NCBI GenBank assembly: GCA_965153455.1
Contig: OZ234493.1
Coordinates: 2,666,001 to 2,730,000 of the forward strand
DNA length: 64,000 nt
Source of the DNA: Sphagnum compactum
Lineage: Eukaryota; Bryophyta; Sphagnopsida; Sphagnales
Reading direction: 5' to 3'
Made by a program: the position numbers and the translations under genes. A model generated the notes under the pieces. The model was not told the DNA's origin. It searched no databases and saw nothing but the letters and a program-made list of their open reading frames with translations. Shown one piece after another: positions 34,001-45,026 of the stretch. The first letter of the stretch is position 1. Every line of letters begins with the position of its first letter.

Positions 34001-34739
34001 AAAGGAGTTGAAAAACTACAAAGGAAGAAAAACTCTGCCAGATCTGAAGCTCACCCAAGAAAAAAATTTGTGAAAAACGTGAAGAAATGCGGTTTGCAAT
34101 CTCGAGCTTGCTTGCTTGCTTTGATCGTGGGTGAATACTTGTTTGAAGCTTTTCACTGGGGAATAGAAGTAATGAGAGAGAGAGAGAGAGAGTAACAATA
34201 ACACTAACCTCGATGGCTTTGCTGGGGGCGACGCGAATGACATTGATGGCGTTGCCACGGAAAAGCCCAGGCCATCCTTCGTTGGTGATGATCCAGTGAA
34301 AGATTTCAGGGAGCGAATGGCCATGGCTGCCAACCATCAAATGCGTGCGGATGGTCTCGACTCTCCAATGGTGCCATTGCAATTCTTGAGAAAGCTCCAG
34401 CTATGGCTCTGCTCAGTAACCTTCTGCCGTTGGGCCCTAGTTTCAGCTTGAAGCTCGATTTTCTTCTTCTCTCTTGTGCAGCTTGTTCTCTCTCACCCAT
34501 TGCTATTGTGTCTTCAGAGTCCTGTTCTGAATCGTCGATTTTGGCGGCGAAAATGTAACTAGGTTGTTAACTACTGTAGAGTCTAGCAGACTGCAGTTTT
34601 TGCGGCCCGGTAACGGTTCTTTGCATAACCTTTATCACTCTGCGTATTTTGGGCCGTATTTTTGAAAAAAAACAAAAAAAACGTATAATACGCGTATGTT
34701 TGAATCGAATTGAGCGTATGTCACTACTATGGTGCATCT

Positions 34740-34820
34740 GCCTTGCTTTCAATGTGTGTTGCTGTTTGTAACATTTTTTTTTTTCAATTTTTTTTGTTAG
34801 TTTACAGTTGCATCTACCCA
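34740..34820. other. Continuation of old hAT-like gene, probable intron end
   Basis: T-rich run followed by TTTACAG at about 34801-34807, which could be the acceptor before block 3 of the split hAT-like pseudogene. Confidence 0.3.
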
Positions 34821-35275
34821 ACTAATCAAAGAGTTGGACAACCGCTTCCCCTAGCGTGCCTTGCTCAATGCCATGGGCATTGTATGTCCACAGTACTAGT
34901 TGCAGCCCAATTATGATGATAGTTTTACCAAGCATTTGGAAGTATGAAAGTTTGGTACTGTGATCCAAAACTCTTGGGGTTTGGAGGTTCAAGTTCATTG
35001 GTTGCACCATTGCTTGATTGTTGGGGGCTAGATGCGCATAGCAAGGGATGTTCAAATTGTGTATGGAAAACAATTTTAAGGCTGCCATGGAACCACCTTT
35101 TGATTTGAATCCATTGATTCGAATTTGGAAGACAATTGATGCATCTTAAGTTTTCATGCATTCTAGAGTATTTTAAGTTGGTAAAAATGGCCATAGTCCA
35201 TGTTAAAGGGAGTGTAGAAAATGAGAGATGTTTTTCATTTCTTGCATGTCGTAAGAACAAGTTGCGAGTACTTTA

Positions 35276-37780
35276 GATCCTCACCTTCCTCTTGTTGTTA
35301 GCATGTATAACCAAAAGTTTTTTTTTACTTTAAAAAGTTTTTTTGTACATTGCCACATTTGATGCTTGGATTAGAGCAATTGATCGTTACAGTATTCTTG
35401 CGTAAATGACATTTTGTTCTAACATTTCTAGAAATGCATAGTTCTTGCCTTCCATACTTTTATGACTTTGTTCACCCTGGCAATAGCTTCATGTTCTTTG
35501 TTGGCCTAGGCCTTTTGTTTCTAGCATCTTAGTATGTTTAGTGAACCATTTGAAGATATGGAAATTTGTGGTCTTGGTTTGAAACTTTATTTTCAATGAG
35601 AGTTTTTTTCAATGAACATTGTTTGATAAGTAGTTTGCTTCTCACTCACAAGGCAATGGAGCCAACAACATCACATCCTAAATCTAGACAGTAGCCTTAA
35701 GTCTATATTAAAATGTTGATTGTCGCCATTATTGGCATGTTTCGAATTCCCTTTGATAGCCATTACCTTTCATTTGCAACATACAAATTATTGCCAATAT
35801 CTTGCATTTTTCAGCATATGCGCGCCACCTCCTTTAAATAATATTAAAAAAGTATTGCCACTTGGATTGTGGAATCCAGGGCTCCTGAAGTGATGTGGGC
35901 ACTTTATGAAAAACCAAGAAAAAAAAGGGCTGGAAGAGAGTACTCTAAGTTCCATCAAAGAAAGAAAGACCCGTGGGACTTGAATCATGGTGTGGTTGTG
36001 AGAGACTTATTCCACTTTGCATAGTTGTGGTATTCTTCTCTATCCTAGAAAGACCATAAGGCCCATGAGAATGCTTGTTTTTTCTTATGTATTCCTTTTC
36101 ATTCTTTTAATGATTGTTGAAGCACCAGCTAAGTACCATCAATGATGAATACTACCCATTGCCCACAAAATGAGTCTATGAAGAAGATGATGGCACCATT
36201 TGACCACCATTGGGAAAATAAATCAATTGACAAAATAGTTTGATTGGTGGTCTGTCGTGAAGATGGTCCCATGGGACCACCATTTTGAGGATTGTAACCT
36301 ATTTGGGTGCATTATTCTCACGCACTTTTTCAGGCTTTTTCCTAAGTAGGACAGGTAGTCAGTCATCTACTGGTTCCATTTTTGGAAGAGTCGGTTTTAC
36401 TCGGAATGTGAATTCTTAGAGAACAATGTTGTGCCATCATTTGAATTTTTAAAGTATAGGGTAAGTCCCCTGCTGTTAAGGATTTACGTGGCATAACAAA
36501 CCGAGGTGATCAATGCCTTCCAAAATAATTCCCTCCTTCACAGTGATCTGACTGGGTCACATCTTTCACCATAGGGATCTTATAAAATTATGCTATTTGC
36601 CCTAAGGAACATTTCGTAAGCCTAAATTCAAAAAATAATTCACCCTCCAGAGAAAGATTTAGCCAAATTTGACTACAAGCTAAATATGGAAGTAAAACTT
36701 GTAAATATCCTTTTTTTTTTTTTCCCCTACCTACTTGAACCATTTATAGAAATCTGGTGATTTTTCTTCTTTTTTTTTCGAATGCTGGCTATTAAAAATC
36801 TCAAAAGAACTTGATTTCAGCACTTTTTATTTTTAATATAACTGTTTCGCTATTATATATGGCCAAGAAAAAAGAGGCAGGTGCTGATTGTTTTGCCTGA
36901 CATGACATGGAAGGCCCCAACATTATATGTGCACATAGTGATGACGATGATGATGATGATGAAACCCTGCCAAACTTTATAAAAAGAAAGCACCCAAGAA
37001 GGGGGGAGAAAAACAAACAAGGGGCAAGGACAAAAGTCCAGGCAAGCAAACAGCCCAACAAAGGTGGGCCACAAGGAGGAAAGGGCACCACTAAGAATAG
37101 TTGTTATTGCAAGAGTACAAAAGTCTCACCTGCTTCTTTTTTATTCCTGACATGATTTCCTTTCTTGGCAGGGTTTTAGTATTATACCGTAGCCTAGGGT
37201 CAATTTCCACATTGAGAAAACAAATAATTATTATTTTTCCAAAAAAGATTTTAAATTTTTTTTGAAATTATATTATTTTCCATCATCTGCTATAATAATA
37301 TTGTGATATGAGTAGTGAAATTATTCAGAGTGTAGCCTCCGATAATAATTATGATGATTTTCAACATGTCAACTTCATATTTTCACAAGATTTCATTTCA
37401 CTATTTTGAGAATTATATAATGACGAAACTGACCTTAGGGTAAGGTAGGCACATATAATGTTTGGGAGAAACAAGGGGCCCTTTGCTGGCCTTTATGTAC
37501 TATGTCAGGTGTAGTAGGTTCATCAAGTGATAAGAAGAGGTTTGAGCAGGGCCTGTTCCAGCATGACCAGTATTTGCACCAATGATTCACATCACAGTAG
37601 TGTTCCCTGGACCCTCTAAGATAATAAGTTGGGGGTGCTTATTCATACTTCTAAACCCTAAACAATTTTCAAGTTGTACCCGTAATCATGTTAATCGGAA
37701 TTTTTTATATTAGTTTGATTTATTCAGTTGCCCGAGCTCTCTGCTCAAGTCTCAGCTCGCTGCTTTGGCGAGATGATCTT
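35276..37780. other. Intergenic, dispersed repeat fragments only
   Basis: No gene is recognised. A segment at about 36640-36730 ('CAGAG(a/g)AA(a)ATTTA..CAAAT.TG.CTACAA') resembles 53375-53445, so a dispersed repeat is present twice. A GAT run (36939-36962) and T-rich tracts (36711-36723, 36769-36779) are simple repeats. The open frames at 36801-37091 derive from these. Confidence 0.4.
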
Positions 37781-37855
37781 CGCAATGCATCTAGTTACAC
37801 TCCTGTATATGGTCATTCTTTGATTGGGTTGGCAACAGTTTTGGATTGGTGACAT

Positions 37856-40800
37856 ATGTTTATCACATCAGCGATGGCTTGCAGTCCAGGTGTAGATATG
37901 GTAGCGTTTGGTAGTGGTCTGAGGTACATAAGTTTTGGGCACACGAGAGCACTTGGGTATGCATCTAACGTGTTTGTCGTGTTCTTGGTTGTGAGTTCTC
38001 TGCCTGCAGTGCTCACAAGAAGTCTTCAAGGCTGCTTATCACAGTGTGGGAACGTCGCAATCCCGTATCCATTTGGCACCAGTCCGGGATGTGGCCTGCC
38101 GGAGTTTTCTTTGAATTGCAGCAGCGATGGATGGTGGGCAAATGCGGTGCTGCTGCTTGCGCCCCCCTGTGGTCGCTCTGGCAACTTTATCCAGGTCACA
38201 AGCATCTCAGCCAACACACTCATCATCAGCGCGATTCGCCTTGTAACTTTCTCCTGTGACCCAACCCTTGGTTCCGGAAATGCAACGAGCGCTTGTCTCG
38301 GTCCAGCTTCAGCGCCTTATGTTTTTACACCGCAGAATAATTTATTTGCAGGGGGTTGCGGCGCATGGGGCGAGTTATATGGTGACGATGAATTTGTTGG
38401 CCGGTGCTCGACTCAAGGATGTAATAGTACCGGTCAAAATGAAATAACCGACTGTACCACACCACAATTTCCCAAAGGTGTGCGCAACATCACGATTTAT
38501 GGAGGAGGCAACTGTGGATGGGCCAGCGTGATCTACCCGCCTACTTATGACGGGGGAGTATGGGGAGCTCAGTTGGGATGGGCCATTCCTGGACCGAGTT
38601 GCCAAAACGCGACAACGCTGCCTAACTATTCTTGCGCTGCGATGGCAACCTGCCAGGATGCTCAATTCCCAGGTCTGAGCGGGTACACATGTGCGTGCAA
38701 TGCTGGTTACGATGGGGATGGATACGCGAACGGAATCGGATGTCACGGTAAGCATGACCTCAAGAGCTCGTGCTATTAATGTCCTACTTAGAATTTCATG
38801 CTTTTCGTTTTGGCCATGTCTAGGAGACCATTATTCGACACCTTGCAAATCAAGATTCTATTCAGGGCGTAGAAGGGATGAGCAAACATCTGATAGTTTT
38901 GTGTGAAGATTACCTGAAGTGATGGCCGAAACAAGAACGACACATGTTTCAAACAAATTGTCTTGGTCTTCTTTGCAGTCCTCATTTATTGCTCTCCATC
39001 GACCAATGTGTGCAATTCTTAGCTCGGTCTTGCTTATATGCAATAGTTCGTGCAAGTCTGAGAACTAGCTAGATTGTTAATCAACGTTGTCAAGTCAGCA
39101 GTTCAATAAGTTATCATGCTGGTGTCATGGTGACTCGGACTTGGACATCCCATTCAGTAAACTTTGCCTGAAAGATGTGGTCAACACACAAGTTTGTATA
39201 AAGTGATCTACTGACAAACAAATTTTTTTTTCTTGCAACTGCAGAAATCAACAAATGCTTGAACTCCACATTGAATAATTGTTCTCCAAATGCAATTTGT
39301 ACCAACACGACTGGAGGTTACTATTGTAATTGCACCAACGGATTCTCTGGTGATGGCTCTCATGATGGGACAGGATGTCAATCTATCAGGAAACATAACC
39401 TTTTACTAGTTGCAGGTATTTCACAATGCTACCTGCCATCTAAACAATTGTATAATTTCTAATGTGCAATACCCTTCAAGGTTTTCAACATTTATTGTCA
39501 TTTGATGACTAAGGGGCTATATATACAATCTTTGGATGCAAGAGTGCAAACATTGAAAGACAATTGTCAACTTTGAGAGTTTGACTAAGCTCTAGTTCCA
39601 TCCAAATGAGACAATTACAGTCCTTCCACAATGGATCAAAGTACATACCCAAACATGATTGTTGAGATCATTAACATCGTTTATCAAGTATGAACCATGA
39701 CTAATAGATATTTGTTGCAAAGTTGATCAATACTAGAACCAATTTTGTAATCAATCGTTGTAGTCTTGACTTTGAGGTTTCATTGTGAATCATGATCTTC
39801 TCTAATGTTAATTGTTGTCAATAACCAAAAGATTGTTGTTATGTAATTGTTGTAATGGGTTGCAACTAAAGATAATTGAAATGCATTTTGATCCTAGGAC
39901 TATCGGCAACAACAGCTATACTTGTGGGGCTCGGAGGTGTTCTATTGGCCTTGTTGTGTTGTATCAAAAGAACAAGGAAACATAAGCAATTTGCTCGAAG
40001 AAATTTTGAAGCCTTGGGGAAGCTTCAAGATTTTTTCACCTCATTGACCGATGGTGAATCGAATACAACAACGTTGTTTTCTTTGAAAGAGTTAGAAAAA
40101 GCAACAAATGGATTTTCCGATGACCAAAAGCTTGGTGTTGGAGGATTTGGCACAGTTTATAAAGGCACAATGGAAAGTGGATTGATTGTGGCAGTGAAAA
40201 GGACAAATAAACTAGACACAAGTGGTGCACAACAATTTCTAAATGAAGTGGCCTTGTTATCTCAGGTCAATCATCGTAACCTTGTCCGTCTTCATGGATG
40301 CTGCTTGGAGACAGAAGTACCAATGCTTGTGTATGAATATGTCCCAAATGGAAACCTTAGTGAACATTTACGAGGTGAAAACTCTAGTGAACTTGGACAG
40401 TTGACTTGGCCCAAACGCATGCAAATTGCGATTGAAACTGCAGAGGCCATTACTTACCTCCATTCAGAAGCAAATCCGCCCATATATCATAGGGATGTGA
40501 AATCAGCCAACATATTATTAAACAATAAGTATGGTGTTAAAGTATCAGATTTTGGAATCTCAAAGTTGATCCCATTAGATGCAACCCATGTTTCAACAAT
40601 AGCACAAGGGACACCAGGCTATTGGGACCCTGAGTATTTCCTATCATACCAGTTAACTCACAAAAGTGATGTTTATAGCTTTGGAGTCATTTTGTTGGAA
40701 TTGATAACCTCTCAACCTCCTGTGGACCTCAATCGTGACAAAATGGAAATGAGCCTAGTAGCCATGTGCATTCCTCAAATCAAGGAAGGTAATTTTGAGG

Positions 40801-41072
40801 CAATTGTAGACCCTAAGTTATTATCATCAAATTTTGAAGAAATGGAAACAACTCTACAAGAAATTGAGAAAGTTGCCACTATGGCGATGCATTGTTTGGC
40901 GTTCAAAGGAGATGATCGACCTTCCATGAAACAAGTGACAAAGGTTTTACATCAAATCAAAGGTGATTGTCGATGGAATGAAGGCAAAGGAAACCTTTCA
41001 AGTGAGTTTGGACTTGTTGGGGTCCATGAAATGGAATTGGTTCAATTAATTGATGCAAATATTGCAAATTAA
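37856..41072 (+). CDS. WAK-like receptor kinase, copy B (apparently intact)
   Basis: Three exons, 37856-38747, 39245-39415 and 39898-41072, join in phase 1 with GT-AG introns to give 745 residues. The start ATG is conserved in the other copies. Order: hydrophobic leader at about residues 36-58; GUB_WAK-type extracellular domain ('CLSQCGNVAIPYPFGTSPGCGLPEFSLNC', about 62-90) with many cysteines to about 245; EGF-like segments at about 250-297 and 298-342; membrane helix at about 350-376 followed by KRTRKHK; Ser/Thr kinase from about 425 with G-loop LGVGGFGTVYKG, catalytic Lys in VAVK (about 455), HRDVK, DFG, GTPGYWDPEYF and DDRPSM. It is an RD kinase with all key residues, so it is probably active. 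WAK-type kinases span the plasma membrane and sense pectin-derived ligands; that role is by family only. One EGF exon present in copy A is deleted here without breaking the frame. A TAA truncates the C-terminal tail (DANIAN) relative to copy A. Confidence 0.88.
38748..39244 (+). other. Intron 1 of WAK-like copy B, with EGF-exon deletion scar
   Basis: The intron aligns with introns 1 and 2 of copy A. At 39098-39105 (CAAGTCAG-cagttc-AATAAG) about 208 bp present in copy A (19491-19698), including its exon 2, are replaced by 6 bp. Because exon 2 is phase 1 on both sides, its loss is neutral for the frame. Confidence 0.8.
38858..39055 (-). other. Antisense open frame in intron 1 of copy B
   Basis: The counterpart of 19250-19447: 65 residues, unrecognised, with an internal GT (TCAGGTAATC). 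It is listed because its nucleotide conservation between the two copies appears higher than that of the neighbouring coding exon. Whether it is expressed cannot be judged from the sequence. Confidence 0.3.
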
Positions 41073-44000
41073 TTTCAAATTTTTACAACATTTTCTACTT
41101 CCATTCAATCTAGTAACCCTTCAAGTGCTTGTGTACATAAATAGATGTAAATTTTGAGTAGGTTGAACCACTATTTCTTAAGTCATTAAGTAGCATACAT
41201 TGAATGTCTTGGACATGATGCATGCATATCAAAGCAAAGTTGAAAGGACAAAAAAGAATGAAAAATCATCCTTTTAATTTCATTCCCTTTGTATTGGTGT
41301 TGATATACATAAAAACTCCACTTTAAATCATGTTATCTAACTTTACAATCCATGTGAAAGTTCAAATACTATACACTAATGAGTCAAAGATAAATAAAAT
41401 GTTTGCACATAAGCATTGTCAAAATTACTTACAAATTTCAAATATTACCACATAAGAAAAGTGTAAATTGGTTACTTGTAATCTTCACAAGTTTATGCTA
41501 TTGTCAAGCTTATATAAAAAAACACAAATTAATTTACATTAACATATATTTTAAAAATACGTTGCAAACCACTTTAGCACCTCAAACATTAAAAGTCAAT
41601 TTATGCTTTCTAATGTCCATAGCCAAGAAATGCCCATAGAAGTTCCTCTTTCAGCATAAATTGTGCATTATAAACATTAATTTGTCCAAAATAATAATAA
41701 TAATAATAATAAACTACATCACTAAAAAATAAAATAAATTTGTTTTCGATATGGGGTCCATTGCATTTCTAACATTACATTTTGACTCCCAATTTCAAGT
41801 TAACAAAACCAAACTTCATTTCTTGAACAAACATTGAAGCAATGAATTTTAAGCTTAAAACAACCCCCAAATTAGACTCCTTCCTTGTTATTGGGGTCCT
41901 TGAATCAAAATGGCTAAATCATTTGAGTTTGAAAACTATGATAATTGTGGGACATTATGTTAAATTATTTAGATGAATGTTGGGGTATTCAAATTTAAAT
42001 CCATCTAATCCAACTTTAGGTATTCATTTTAGTTTAAACTTTTGAAAGTGAACATGTGCATCAAATAAGGATAATTTTTGTGAAAATTTTTCTTATTTTG
42101 CATGTCACGAAAATGTTTTGATGATAAAAAAATTTAAATGATAAAAACCTACTATTGCAATACTTGGGCAAGTTTAGTAGTTCCCTTTTTGTTTAATTTA
42201 TTTTCACAACAAACAATCTAATCCTTTTGAACCAATTCCACATGCAACTAGATGTTCAAATTTGATCAATTTTGGGTGTTCATTGATAGATAATATAATT
42301 TTGCACCAATTGTTGAAGATAAATGAATGGCAATCATTAGCATGGAAATGACAATCCCAATTTCTTTTAAATTAATGATTCAATAAGTTAACAAAAAGTC
42401 TTATCCCATACCACAAAAATGTTTTACTAACTTTCTCCCCTTCTTGCCCACTATCAACAACCAATATATGTGTCTAGTCACACATAACAAGTTCTTATTG
42501 CCAAAATGATACACTTTGCACCCGTTGCTTGGTATATATGCAACTTGCAACCTAGCACTTTCATATGCATATAAAATAATAGTGTACAAGCAATGGATTC
42601 AATTGCCACCATATTATATAAATCAATTTATGGCTTTTATGCTTTAAGGGCATGTAAAAATCAAAAACCATCCAATGTTGGAGTTGCTTGCTTATGCTAT
42701 GGACAAGCATCTCACTTAGTATCAGGTGGCCACCAAATGCTAAAATGTTGATATCCCCCTTGTATTAAGTGGTCACTAGATGCTAAAATGTTGATGTACC
42801 CTTTGAACTTGAAACAAATTTTTAAATGCTAGGTCGTTTAGAAGATCAAAGATCCAAGACAAAATATTTAAGCTATGTACAAGACTTATTATTGGATGGC
42901 CACCAAATATTAAGTATTAAATTCCAAACCAAATTCAAACATAAGATTTAGCTCCATTGTTATGATGAATTTGTTCACATATTATCATCTATCAAGATCA
43001 AACTTAACCTCCAAATCAAAAAATTTAACAAATATTTGGCAATTCTTAGTTTAAATCACAATTTGAACATTCATGTGACGTAAATAGTCACTCGACATAA
43101 ACAATCAAAGTCTTTGTTTCTAATTGTGGTTAAGTGCATTTAGCCTCTTCGATGTTTGTTCTAGCCCAACTAGCATGCATATTAGTCGTATGTTGTAGTT
43201 GCATCTACAACTAGAATTTGGTTCAACCCTTCTTGTAGTTGTATTTGTGATTACAACAAGTTGCAACTACATGGACATGTAGGACCAACACATTGTTAGT
43301 TGTAAAATTAGTTCAAGGTTTTAGGGTTTAGGCATAGTAGTCACAAAAATATGGTCAGAATGGACAACATTTCATCCAATCATATCTTTAGATTTACTAA
43401 TTGGGACTTGGATCTAGACTAAATGCTTTATTATGAAGAAAATTGTGTGGTTATTTATTGATAAGAAAACTCATTTACTAATAGTAAAGGACTTTTGAAG
43501 TCGAAAAATAGGGACTAGTCATTTGATTAATACAAAATGATAAACTCATATCATGAATATTTTCTTTGAAAACCTTAACCTTTTAATAGTTAGGGACTTT
43601 TAAATGATTCAAATTTGACCATATTTTCATAAGTCCACATGAGTTGCAATTTTATTTTTATTTTTTTCAAAATTGTCCCAGAAGAATATGTTTTGAAAGC
43701 TTTAGATGGGCCATTATTCATATGGATTTTGTGGGTTTTCCTTTTAAGACTTCTAAGTTAAAAATAACATCATTTACATTAAATATATATTTTCACATAG
43801 ATTTGGGAAAGTTTGTAGGTGATTGAACACATATTATTCAAAGATTATAATAATAACATTTTTAAAAACAATAATCGTGTCCTTTTGAATCATTAAAAAA
43901 AATCTTGTTTGGATTCATAAAGACTATAATTTTTGCCATTTTTGAACCATTCGATTGTGCATTCACCTTCGAATCCTTTAGTTGTGCTAGTAGAAGATGA

Positions 44001-45025
44001 AGAGTTTGAATAAACATCATTTGATGTGAATGTTCCCAACGGTTGTGCGAAAAAGAATCGTCCAGAAAAGTGGTGCACACTTAAGTTGATTATTCAGCAT
44101 GGGATCATCGATTATCTCTTAACCCCACATGCTTTAGTAATCTACTTAGGATTTTGTTTTGCTCATGGAGCCACGCCAAAAAGGTTCAAAAAATGTTAGT
44201 GCAAAGATGACAATGTTCATCTTCACTATTGAACTTGGATTTTTGGTGATGGCCATTATTGTTGACTACGAAGTCCAATCAACCCTTTTTCCATGGAGCA
44301 TCAAGCTGAGTACATAGTTCGCACCATTTGTCACATTCTGGACTTTTTGTAGTTATGATATTTCCCATCCAAGTTGTTTATTAAGTTGTAGTTTACTTAA
44401 GGCCACTTAGGTGGAAATGTTAATATATAAATTCGATCCTAATTTTGTTTGGGAACCTAATATAAATGAAGTTTGAATAAAGATGTTTTAGGACTACATT
44501 TTGGAAATCTTATAAGCACATCTTATAAGCATTAGTGCCTGAAGGTTATTTTACAAAACTATTTCAATATTGTCATGGCGAAATGTTAATGTTAATTATG
44601 GGGTTGTGTTTCTCATATATCAATAAAACCACATCTAATTTTATATCCTTTTCAACCTCTTTACAACATAAAAAGGATAATGCATTTTAAAAGATATACT
44701 AAGTTTTAAAATTAATTAATCACTATAGTAAATTAAATAAAAGGGTTCTCTACATTTGAAAATATTCAAAGGTTAATTCAACTATTAATAATTATTACTT
44801 GAAAGTTTATAAAAATTCAAATGATTATTACTAAGGAAATTTAAAGAACTAAAACTTAACAAATTACTCAATTGTAATTCATGGTTCACATCAAGGATGA
44901 AGGCAACGAACATTACATAATCGTGCATGTGCAATGATGGGTGCCATTGAAGAAAGGTGTCGTGAACAATGTGGAGTTGTATCGAAACTATTGGTGAGGA
45001 AAGTGGAAACTAGTTGGTAAACTAA
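41073..45025. other. 3' flank of WAK-like gene and AT-rich intergenic DNA
   Basis: 41140-41700 is the right part of the duplicated unit shared with 21763-22340. An (AAT)n microsatellite lies at 41689-41712. At 42710-42830 a 65-bp phrase ('GTGGTCACTAGATGCTAAAATGTTGATG') is repeated imperfectly. 44885-44905 ('ATGGTTCACATCAAGGATGAAGGC') matches 62153-62173 within a hAT-like pseudogene, so a small decayed fragment of that family is present here too. No gene is recognised. Confidence 0.45.
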
Positions 45026-45026
45026 G

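Larger units (their letters stand above)
31531..34529 (-). other. Captured host DNA inside hAT-A copy 2
   Basis: This segment has no counterpart in copy 1, where 3239-3340 lies at the same place. At the transposase-side junction copy 2 has a short direct duplication (GATTGGCCATCTTTTGATTGGCCAT pattern, two GATTGGCCAT words), and at the other junction a shared CGATT. Both are microhomologies of the kind left by template-switch or gap repair. It contains BT1-like exons, an HD-Zip II fragment, introns, a (GA)n run at 34174-34192 and a three-unit repeat at 33187-33357. Confidence 0.88.
31635..34529 (-). pseudogene. Captured BRITTLE1-like mitochondrial carrier family gene (5'-truncated, frameshifted)
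   Basis: Four exons of a mitochondrial-carrier-family gene of the plant BT1 (adenylate/ADP-glucose carrier) type. Exon a (34529-34209) gives '[19 protein letters not shown]', 'APLE' and, in another frame, '[15 protein letters not shown]...[24 protein letters not shown]'. Exon b (33167-33003) gives 'LFAYDFVKAYLSP...STVCMYPLELLKTRLTIQ'. Exon c (32671-32396) gives 'YRGLAPSVIGVTPYAGVNYF...FPLEVARKHMQ'. Exon d (31829-31635) gives 'GRVVYKGTLNALRGIAKERGLKGLYRGLGPSCLKLMPAAG' to the stop. Carrier signatures (PLE.(I/L)(R/K)T.L, P.E..R) are all visible. All three introns have GT...AG ends and all junctions are phase 0. The transit-peptide half of exon 1 is missing. A 7-bp insertion near 34365-34371 (TTGGAG-AGTCGAG-ACC) shifts the frame, so no functional carrier can be made. 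Confidence 0.9.
29333..34739 (-). mobile_element. hAT-A copy 2: gene-capturing hAT with intact transposase
   Basis: The body is 29341-34731 (5,391 bp). The ends are CATAGTAGTGACATACG inverted repeats, as in copy 1, and the flanks are a perfect 8-bp duplication, GTGCATCT, at 29333-29340 and 34732-34739. Relative to copy 1 it is inverted. Its 5' terminal 200 bp (34731-34530) and its transposase region (31530-29472) match copy 1 closely. Between them 31531-34529 (about 3.0 kb) replaces 102 bp of copy 1 (3239-3340). That segment is a mosaic of two plant genes. At the 3' end almost all of the 84-bp repeats of copy 1 are missing: 131 bp separate the stop codon from the terminus, against 522 bp in copy 1. 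The insertion target was the old hAT-like pseudogene. Confidence 0.93.
23708..35275 (+). pseudogene. Old hAT-like transposase gene, split by two later insertions
   Basis: Three separated blocks read as one plant hAT-like transposase. Block 1 (23708-23937) gives 'GIRTDVIKQINTNYAPFSIGVHCMVHKCNLAFKTL...METKGLKMLK', containing the hAT HC..H..NL motif. Removing the CACTA-like element and one AAA duplication joins it in frame to block 2 (28564-28676), 'IVKTP*ISLMGPLRNILLKFKPILAKI', where relatives read 'TRW(I)S'. The block ends at a plausible GT donor. Block 3 (about 34820-35275) lies beyond the hAT-A copy 2 insertion and gives 'LIKELDNRFP*RALLNAMGIVCPQY*LQPNYDD' and later 'KMAIVHVKGSVENERCFSFLACRKNKLRVL', the hAT dimerisation domain. 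Several W-to-stop and other changes show it was long dead. The same family is seen at 62040-62480. Confidence 0.72.

Noticed and set aside
36801-37155. Overlapping frames with poly-Asp/poly-Ile and Ser runs
   Set aside because: They are produced by a GAT microsatellite and low-complexity sequence.
37856-38747. Exon 1 of copy B as a stand-alone secreted protein ending at 38779
   Set aside because: A GT donor at 38748 in phase 1 joins it to the EGF and kinase exons, as in copy A. The stop at 38777-38779 lies in the intron.
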